Below, piece by piece: positions 58,601 through 64,000 of a DNA stretch of 64,000 nucleotides. The notes under the pieces are model-generated. The model worked only from the letters and a program-made list of their open reading frames with translations. It did no database searches and was not told where the DNA came from. Source of the stretch: Rhodoferax fermentans (lineage in GTDB: Bacteria; Pseudomonadota; Gammaproteobacteria; Burkholderiales; Burkholderiaceae_C); assembly GCF_002017865.1 (NCBI RefSeq), contig NZ_MTJN01000002.1, positions 3,224,001-3,288,000 of the forward strand. The letters run 5' to 3'. How positions within the stretch are numbered: the stretch's first letter is position 1; each line of letters opens with the position of its first letter. Made by a program: the position numbers and the translations under genes.

Positions 58601-59226
58601 AGTTTGTCGAGCAGCGCCTGCGGGGTGTCACCCACGGCCTTGAGTGCGGCCAGGGTCTGGGTATCCAGCGCGTAAAACCAGCGGCGCCAATAGTCTTGGG
58701 TGGCCACAAGCTGCAGGCGTTCACCGTCCTCGACCCGGTTCTGGGTGAACAGGCTGGCGCTGTCAAACGCATGGGTTTTGAGCATACGGCTGCTCCAGCC
58801 GTGGATGGTGAAAATGGCCGCGTCGTCCATCCACTGCGCCGCCATGTCGAGCCGCTGGGCGCACACCGGCCAGTGTTCGGGCGCGATGCTTGCGCGCAAA
58901 TCTTGCAAAAAGCCGTCCACCTTGGTCTCATCACCGGTCAGGAAAAACCGGGCAGACAGCGCCAGCCGCTCGCGGATGCGTTCACGTAATTCGGCGGTGG
59001 CGGCTTCAGTGAAGGTCATCACCAGGATTTGTGGCGGGTACAGGCCCACACCGGGCTGGTCTGAGTCAGCGGTGTGGCCCAGCACCAGTCGCACATACAG
59101 CGCGGCCAGTGTCCAGGTTTTGCCGGTGCCCGCTGATGCCTCAATTAGCTGCAGGCCATGCAGCGGCAGGGTCAGCGGGTTGAGGGTGTGTGTCACCGGC
59201 GATGTGGTGCTGGGGATGCTGCTCAT
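55603..59226 (-). CDS. recB: Exodeoxyribonuclease V beta subunit RecB
   Basis: 3'-5' helicase and the only nuclease of RecBCD. Walker A SAGTGKT at residues 31-37, QILVMTFTEAATAELRERI, VALVDEFQDTDPWQF (motif II), GDPKQAIYSFRGAD (III), VVTLHKSKGLEYPLVFLPF and LLYVALTRAKQALWLG. The C-terminal nuclease has GFMDLVLLHQGRYYVLDYKS (Asp and Asp-x-Lys). 1207 residues. At about residue 1025-1040 the chain reads TLSLMNQGQTAINLSD, encoded by a palindromic repeat. Its ATG overlaps the recC stop by 4 bp. Confidence 0.95.
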   Translation of the reverse strand: MSSIPSTTSPVTHTLNPLTLPLHGLQLIEASAGTGKTWTLAALYVRLVLGHTADSDQPGVGLYPPQILVMTFTEAATAELRERIRERLALSARFFLTGDETKVDGFLQDLRASIAPEHWPVCAQRLDMAAQWMDDAAIFTIHGWSSRMLKTHAFDSASLFTQNRVEDGERLQLVATQDYWRRWFYALDTQTLAALKAVGDTPQALLDKLKALWRDADRAPQTGVSAPTPPDVLLARWAAWQQHRVELESPARLAWTPEVAQAVSDVAAAKTLKNYRPDWLGGWVAQMSDWVQGGEIDTTTLERFTTRTLVAKGWAAADQWPVFAKLETLADHLSTEPDVVTDLLQHAAQEVQRSYQRAKAQAAQFDFSDLLQNLYHALQAPDGRLAAAIRAQYPVALVDEFQDTDPWQFGSLRKIYSDMPNQDEGYSPISSEDERKSQDTGLIMIGDPKQAIYSFRGADLATYLLAREQAQGIYNLPGNFRSTMGVVAAVNRVFCQAQQPFGSVPFVKVDARNPHIQPLQVSGQPQVAMTVWHLPFAKTPTKDDFLSQMAAVFASQMVALLQGGAAQSGDMAVLVRNWSEADAIRQALTQRGVRSVYLSERNSVFDSQQAKDLWRLLRAVASPGSNRLVRAALATPTWSLGWAQLDALLADEAAWDALVEQFLQWQRVWRSQGFLPMLYRLLHDQGLAQRLLQDPAQGERALTNLLHLGELLQAASLQVQGEGALIRYLEEQLRRPQASGEAAQLRLESDANLVQVVTLHKSKGLEYPLVFLPFISLYRAEDKDSGRDDAERLSEDIRLLYVALTRAKQALWLGVAQVKGDVDGKSPQVKSAVSCLLGRSAPDDLWDKLQAWASADIAVLTAPEPDDAVYQPVLEVKTPQSARVPQRLIYNRWWTASFSALTRDLAHGASAMLPSERDERLLDAQTDSLLLDEDQGIANPTGVDLLSEVPRFNDFPAGSRYGTLLHDLLEWQAVHDWPAAKATDAYPSQLTQPWQTLLARLSQRHHLSPTHSALLDDWVRLIVKSNLTLSLMNQGQTAINLSDIQVQDMWPEMGFSLPVHHLASEELDALITRQIWPGQPRPALQHRQLQGMLTGFMDLVLLHQGRYYVLDYKSNRLTAYLPEALQQAMLNHRYDVQAALYLLALHRLLKSRLPDYNPAQHLGGALYLFLRGIDQPGCGLLHVSPPVALIEALDEVFSRSPLLDRQD
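56104..56152. repeat. Palindromic repeat inserted in frame in recB
   Basis: TAAATTGATAGCTGTCTGCC, CTTGATTCATAAGGGATAGA, GTCAG. The left flank and stem are well kept (GCCCTTGATTCATAAGGG). Read on the minus strand it encodes LSLMNQGQTAINL, the same frame as in nadE and recC. Confidence 0.88.
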
Positions 59227-62200
59227 GCGGCCACCCCCGTGCTCACTTCGGCCTGGGCCAGCAGATCACCATAGAGCTGCTGCGCCCAGTGCGGCAGTGC
59301 TTCCGCCAGGTCGTCATAACTTACAAAAGCGCGCTGCAGGTAGGCTGACTCGGCGCGTTCACCGCCGCGCTGGCCGCCTTCAAAAGCGTCGCGGGTGGCC
59401 TCATGCGGGTCTTTGGTCACTTTGCCTGCGGCCAGCAGCGCCTGGTTTTGGCGCTCGGCCAGCAGGTAAGCCCAGGCGGTTTTGCAGGCGACTGGCAGCG
59501 GCTGTGCCCAGGCTTGGGTATAGGCTTGCCCCAGGTCGCCCAGTGTGGCCAAGGCCGCGTCAGACGACAGCGGGCGAAACACCACCTGGCCGTCGACCCC
59601 CAGCTGCACGCTGGTGATCTGCAACCCACTGGCACAGGCCACCAAATGCCGCAGCCACAGGCCCACCAACACATGGTGGCGCGCGGCCAGATTGGCGCCC
59701 CGACCCTGCAACACCGCGCCGGTGCGTTCGGCCAGTTGCAGACAAGGTGCCTCCCCGCCCTGCCCCTGCGACCACAGGCCGTTGAGCGTGCCGATCAGGG
59801 TCTGGCCCAAAGGCAAGCTCAGCTCAATCGGAACCGCCGCCATCACCACCGGGTAAGCCTGGAGCCAAGTGGCGCGGGACAGCAGCACGGTCTGCGCCTT
59901 GTCCATCAGCTCAGCCGCCACCCGGTTGCCAAAGCCAGCCAGCGGCAACTGGCCAGCGGCGTAGAGGCTGCGCAAGGCTAAAGCGCTGCCATCGGCTTGT
60001 AACAGCGCGGCACCAGCCTGGTACTGCTGCAGGTGGTTCAGGGCAAACGGTTCGTCTTCTTGCTCCAGCTCGTCCAGTTCGTCAAACTCCACCTGCAGCC
60101 GCTGGCGAAAAAACACCTCGACCGGCTGGCGCAGCAGGCGTTGTAAATCGGCCAGCGTCAATGCGCTGGGGACCGCACTGCCCGTTGCTGCTTCAGTCAC
60201 TTCACTCTTCATAGCAATCTGCCCTTTATTTATAAGGGCTAGAGGCCGAATCTTTTCCCAATCGGCGTCAAAGGTCTCAAAGCCTGAACCCTGCTCAAAG
60301 TAGGCCTCAGAAAACGGTTGCAGCGGCTGCGCCTGCGGCACCCGTTCAGGCGACCAACTGGCATTGACCACATCGAGCAACTGAGCCACCAGCACCGAGG
60401 GCGGCCGGCTGCTGTTGTCGGCCGCGCTGTGGCCCTGCCAGCTGATGTAGAGCCGGTGGCGCGCTGAGAGCAGCGCCTCCAGAAACAGGTAACGGTCGTC
60501 CTCGCGGCGCGAGCGGTCACCGGCGCGCCAGCTGCTGGCCATCAAATCGAAATCGCGCGCGGCCTGCACACGCGGGTAGGCGCCGTCGTTCATGCCCAAG
60601 AGGCCAATCACCTTGAACGGGATGGCGCGCATCGGCATCAAGGTGCCAAACTGCACACCACCACCAAAAAAGCGCTGCTGCAGACCCGCCTCGGTGATGT
60701 TGGCCAGCCAGTGTTCACGCACCACCTCCAGCGGCAGGGGGGTGTCCAGCGCCGCGTCCTCACAGGCTTGTTGCCAGTCGGCCAGGGGCGTGAGCAAGCG
60801 CTCGATGGCGCGCTCGTCCGCGTCGTCAGCCGGGGCAAAAAAGCGCTCGACCAGGGCTTGCAAAAGTTGACCCCACTGCGCGGGCGTGTGTTCCAGCTGC
60901 AAGATGGGCAGCGTCTGTTCAATGGCATCCAGCCAGTCCAGCAGGCCGGCTGCCAGCGGTGCGTCCAGGCCACTCAGTGCAGGCTGCGCCAAGGTGTCGC
61001 ACCAGATCGCGCCGCTGGCCGCGTCTTGCTCTGGCTGCGCCCCACTGCTGCCCAAGGCGTAACCCAGCAGCAGGCGGCGCAGGCCAAAGGCCCAGGTGTT
61101 TTGCGCCAAACCCTGTGCGCCCGCAGGCAGACCCCAGGCCAGGCGGTGATTGGCGTCCAGCCCCCAGCGCACACCGGCGGTGGCCAGCCACTGCTGCACC
61201 TGGCGCACTGCAGCTTCGTCCAGGCCAAAACGCTCACGCACTGCGGCCACCTCAAACAGGCCCAGCCAATCGGCCAGCGAAAGGCGGCTGGTGGGCAAAT
61301 TCAGCAACTGCTCCAGCGCCTGCACCAGCGGGCTCAAACGGGGGGTGCTGTCGGCCACCGAATACGGGATGTAACGCGGCTGGCCGGGTGTGAAGCGGCC
61401 AAACACCGCGTGGATGTGCGGCGCAAAAGCGGCCATGTCGGGCACCATCACCATCACCTCACGCGGCTGCAAAGCGGTGTCAGCCTCCAGCCAGGCCAGC
61501 AGCTGGTCGTGCAAGACTTCGAGCTCACGCTGGGCGCTGTGGCTGGTGACAAACAGCAGCGAGCCGTCGTCCGGCTGGGCCTGAGGCTCGGTGGGTGGTG
61601 GTGTCAGGTTAAAGATGGCCGACTGCAGCTGCGCCAGTTGGGTGGCGGGTGTTTCCCTGTCAGCCGGGTCCATAAACACATCAACCCGGCTCCAGTGCGC
61701 GCGGTAAGACTCGGGCTCGTCAAAGCCGTCGAGCAAATGCAAATAGTCACGCCCCTGTTTGCCCCAGGAGGCCAGCATCGGCTGCGCGCTAGCGGCAGGC
61801 AACGCGGTGCTGTTGACCTGTTGCGGCTTGCCCAACTGCCTGCGGCGCACCTGGGCGCGCAGGGCAGCGTGGCCCTCGACCACATCACCCCAGAAATACT
61901 GACACGGGTTTTGCACCAGCAGCATCACCTGGCACACCTGCCCCAGCGCTGCCAGCGCTTGCACCGCCTGCATCGGCAGGGAAGAAATACCAAACACCAT
62001 CAAGCGGCGCGGCACACCGGGCGGGCGCTGACCGCTGTTCCCGCTGCTGACCCACTGCGTCAGCGCCGCCAAAAAACGTTCGTGCACACTGGCGCGAGAG
62101 GCTTCCATCAACTCCGGCCCCACATCAGCGCGGATGTCGCGCCACAGCAGGGCCTGCCAGGTATGTTCGGGCGGCAGCGGCTGTGCCTTGTCCAACGGCC

Positions 62201-62744
62201 CGCGCAACTTGTCCAGGCCATCGGCCCAGTCGGCCAGCCAGTCGGCACGGTAACTTTGGTAGGCGTCCAGCACGTCGGCCAGTTGTTCGGCCAGCTGGTA
62301 GAGCTTGCGCGCCGGGTTGTCACCTGAGAGATAACGCTGCAAGGGTGCGTACACCGGGTTGGCAGAACACAGCGCGGGCAGCAGGCGCACCAGGCGCCAG
62401 AGCAGCGCGCTTTTGTCAAACGGCATGTGTTCGGGCACCGCGTCTGCCCCCAGCACAGCGCGGTACATCTGCCACAGGTAGCTGCTGGGCAGCTCCATGC
62501 GGGTGGCGGCACAAATGCCCAGGGCAGCGTCCTGGGCCAACGCCAGCTCCAGCCAATGTTTCATGCCGTTGCTTTGTAACAGGATGACCTCGGGCTCCAG
62601 GGGCGCCAGCGGGTGCGCCGCCACATAACTCACCAGCAGGTCGCGCAGGTCTTCCAGCCGGTTGCCGTGCAAGACCATGAAGCCGCGTGGGCTGCTGGGG
62701 TCGGAGGCTGGGTTGGCGGGAGGGTTCACATCAGGATTCAACAT
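59223..62744 (-). CDS. recC: Exodeoxyribonuclease V gamma subunit RecC
   Basis: Chi-recognition subunit with inactive helicase and nuclease folds. Recognisable parts are FMVLHGNRLEDLRDLLVSYV, VILLQSNGMKHWLELALAQ, RRLMVFGISSLPMQAVQALAAL, VMVMVPDMAAFAPHIHAVF, YSVADSTPRLSPLVQALEQLL and VIGLLGMNDGAYPRVQAARDFD. The start is uncertain: ATG 62744 (MLNPDVNPP) is chosen because the further 37 residues to ATG 62855 look unlike RecC. At about residue 840 (from this start) a repeat encodes RPLALINKGQIAMKSE. First gene of recC-recB. Confidence 0.93.
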   Translation of the reverse strand: MLNPDVNPPANPASDPSSPRGFMVLHGNRLEDLRDLLVSYVAAHPLAPLEPEVILLQSNGMKHWLELALAQDAALGICAATRMELPSSYLWQMYRAVLGADAVPEHMPFDKSALLWRLVRLLPALCSANPVYAPLQRYLSGDNPARKLYQLAEQLADVLDAYQSYRADWLADWADGLDKLRGPLDKAQPLPPEHTWQALLWRDIRADVGPELMEASRASVHERFLAALTQWVSSGNSGQRPPGVPRRLMVFGISSLPMQAVQALAALGQVCQVMLLVQNPCQYFWGDVVEGHAALRAQVRRRQLGKPQQVNSTALPAASAQPMLASWGKQGRDYLHLLDGFDEPESYRAHWSRVDVFMDPADRETPATQLAQLQSAIFNLTPPPTEPQAQPDDGSLLFVTSHSAQRELEVLHDQLLAWLEADTALQPREVMVMVPDMAAFAPHIHAVFGRFTPGQPRYIPYSVADSTPRLSPLVQALEQLLNLPTSRLSLADWLGLFEVAAVRERFGLDEAAVRQVQQWLATAGVRWGLDANHRLAWGLPAGAQGLAQNTWAFGLRRLLLGYALGSSGAQPEQDAASGAIWCDTLAQPALSGLDAPLAAGLLDWLDAIEQTLPILQLEHTPAQWGQLLQALVERFFAPADDADERAIERLLTPLADWQQACEDAALDTPLPLEVVREHWLANITEAGLQQRFFGGGVQFGTLMPMRAIPFKVIGLLGMNDGAYPRVQAARDFDLMASSWRAGDRSRREDDRYLFLEALLSARHRLYISWQGHSAADNSSRPPSVLVAQLLDVVNASWSPERVPQAQPLQPFSEAYFEQGSGFETFDADWEKIRPLALINKGQIAMKSEVTEAATGSAVPSALTLADLQRLLRQPVEVFFRQRLQVEFDELDELEQEDEPFALNHLQQYQAGAALLQADGSALALRSLYAAGQLPLAGFGNRVAAELMDKAQTVLLSRATWLQAYPVVMAAVPIELSLPLGQTLIGTLNGLWSQGQGGEAPCLQLAERTGAVLQGRGANLAARHHVLVGLWLRHLVACASGLQITSVQLGVDGQVVFRPLSSDAALATLGDLGQAYTQAWAQPLPVACKTAWAYLLAERQNQALLAAGKVTKDPHEATRDAFEGGQRGGERAESAYLQRAFVSYDDLAEALPHWAQQLYGDLLAQAEVSTGVAA
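60209..60251. repeat. Palindromic repeat inserted in frame in recC
   Basis: TTCATAGCAATCTGCCCTTT, ATTTATAAGGGCTAGAGGCC, GAAT. Perfect GCCCTT/AAGGGC stem and AGAGGC right flank. Read on the minus strand it gives PLALINKGQIAMK in the same frame as the nadE and recB copies. Confidence 0.88.
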
Positions 62745-62855
62745 GTTGGCGATACGGTCGGGTGGCGACAACGAGTGTAGTGAGGTGGGCTGCTGGTTCA
62801 CGCTCTTGGAGGCGCGAGTTTCTGTGTTTTGGAGCCTGGGTTCACGTGGGTTCAT

Positions 62856-63239
62856 TGAACCTTTGGTTCGCGTGGCGCCAGGCGGGCGGCGGGCTTACCG
62901 TTCTCCGGCCCCCTCGCGGGAGACCGTCTAGGTTAGTTGGTCAAATGAGTGTCGCCCCTGGTGGTGGTGCGCCACCTATCTCATCACGCGAATGGGTTCT
63001 GCGACCGGCAAGCCCACCACCCGCCTTCTGTGGGTTGGGAAGCAACGCAGGGGAGCTTCAGGCTGATAGCGGAATCCCAACCAAACAAACTGAATGCCTC
63101 AGAACAGACATTTATTGCTCGGAATCCGACTTGCATACGCCGTGACGTGTGCGATGCTTAGAGATAGCTTGCTTACAACTTCACTCGAATAGTTCTTCTA
63201 ATGCTGCAAGCGCTAGCACACTTAAATGACTGCGATGAA
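62856..63239. other. Intergenic region right of recC, no gene recognised
   Basis: 384 bp. Open frames are short and lack motifs. Base composition drops from GC-rich at the recC side to more AT-rich near the unknown gene at 63240, suggesting the edge of acquired DNA. No repeat of the families above and no tRNA seen. Confidence 0.5.
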
Positions 63240-64000
63240 CTAGTATTTCCGCTTGACTAATGCGACACCTGCCGCCGTGTCGACAGATACCTTGTCGTTT
63301 TCAATTCGAACACGACTAATACTTTCTGGCTGGACGTATTCATTGCAACTCACCCCATAGACACATTCGTCTCTGTCACTGAATTTAGCCAATGGCCGCA
63401 GTGTTATACGGTCATACAAATAAACATCCGATCCCAACTTACTTGACCTTGATGGGGTAGACCAAACAAATATGAGCCCAACGTAGCTTTTCGAACATAG
63501 TGCAGCAAAATTGTGGTATCGATCGAGAATTACGTACCTTCCGTCCAAGTTATCGAAGGAATCAGGGCTCTTAAAGTAAGTGCGCTTTTCTTCGCACGGT
63601 ATAGCCGCTTCCTCAGCCAGTTTCATTTGCGTCTTATTTTTACCAATGTTTCTTGAAGCAGGTGAAATTTCAGAAGGTACAACAACGGGATTCAACGCGA
63701 TCTTCAATGCGTCGTAGTAGCCCCTGGACAGACCGCTCCATTCGATTGAGTCTGATGTTGGAAAAACGTGCGTCCTATTATTTTTTGCGACTATTAATCG
63801 CAAATGTTGCTCATAGAGGGCTGTATTGCTAGCTCTATTCAGAATCCTGATGACTGCGCCTTCGGGAGTTCTCTTAACCTGCAAAGCAATATTTTTGGGC
63901 TTCACTGTGGACCGTACGGTCAACGTTGGCATATCGGCCAATTCAAACTTCTGCCAGTCGTAGCCAAAACGCTCATAACTCAAAAGTTCGGGGACTCGAA
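63240..64000 (-). CDS. Unknown protein, 5' end beyond window
   Basis: The frame is open from 63240 to the last base of the window (RVPELLSYERFGYDWQ before a possible TTG at 63983), so the gene very likely starts outside. The visible 253 residues have no known motif. There are beta-rich stretches such as LTVRSTVKPKNIALQVKR and VYLYDRITLRPLAKF, three cysteines, and no signal peptide or membrane segment in view. Codon use is clearly more AT-rich than the rec genes, so it is probably acquired DNA. Confidence 0.6.
   Translation of the reverse strand, partial: RVPELLSYERFGYDWQKFELADMPTLTVRSTVKPKNIALQVKRTPEGAVIRILNRASNTALYEQHLRLIVAKNNRTHVFPTSDSIEWSGLSRGYYDALKIALNPVVVPSEISPASRNIGKNKTQMKLAEEAAIPCEEKRTYFKSPDSFDNLDGRYVILDRYHNFAALCSKSYVGLIFVWSTPSRSSKLGSDVYLYDRITLRPLAKFSDRDECVYGVSCNEYVQPESISRVRIENDKVSVDTAAGVALVKRKY

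Overview
The window is a chromosomal segment of a high-GC betaproteobacterium, most likely Comamonadaceae (Rhodoferax/Polaromonas-like). The reasons are the gene orders (iscRSUA-hscBA-fdx, uvrB divergent from tyrB, ilvBHC-pssA-leuA, a PHB depolymerase), single-copy housekeeping genes, and a short palindromic repeat with AGCTAT/AGAGGC flanks around a GCCCTT...AAGGGC stem. I recall similar repeats from that family. No phage, IS element, plasmid replicon or CRISPR array is visible.

Layout. 0-3.6 kb: thiamine genes, namely the 3' part of one thiE on +, and a thiM-thiE-thiD operon on - behind a TPP riboswitch. 3.6-4.95 kb: an AT-rich insert with a TIR-domain gene and a possible small membrane ORF. 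5-11.5 kb: dnaQ, then the ISC iron-sulfur operon with an IscR-type operator. 11.6-18.8 kb: uvrB, tyrB, a DUF2520 gene, PHB depolymerase and rnfB. 18.8-27.4 kb: the propionyl-CoA to succinyl-CoA pathway (mcm, meaB, pccB, pccA, VOC protein, plus a GNAT gene), divergent from a GntR/FCD regulator. 27.5-30.1 kb: tRNA-Arg and tRNA-Pro, aat-bpt (N-degron transferases) and an IclR regulator. 30.1-37.4 kb: a D-Ala-D-Ala endopeptidase/carboxypeptidase and the ilvB-ilvH-ilvC-pssA-leuA cluster, with a leucine-rich leader peptide and terminator just before leuA. 37.6-41.6 kb: RDD protein, glnB, nadE and a FemAB-like acyltransferase. 41.8-43.3 kb: two small orphan genes. 43.3-52.8 kb: a transglutaminase/DUF2126 protein, a nested inverted-repeat cluster, a condensation-type acyltransferase, a DHA2 exporter, a TPR-glycosyltransferase and a DUF3616 protein. 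52.8-62.9 kb: recD, a yigZ-like gene on the opposite strand, recB and recC. 63.2-64 kb: an AT-rich unknown gene running off the window.

The most notable signal is the repeat family. About ten copies are scattered through the window, all in the same orientation on the + strand. Several lie between genes, where they overlap stop codons or end in T-runs. Four lie in frame inside genes: nadE, recB, recC and a FemAB-like gene. In the three minus-strand genes the element is read in the same frame and encodes nearly the same peptide (core LALI-D/N-KGQTAM). This resembles the Rickettsia palindromic elements that insert into proteins. A second unusual structure at 46.94-47.18 kb has two inverted copies of one 30-bp core, each held between its own, unrelated inverted-repeat arms.
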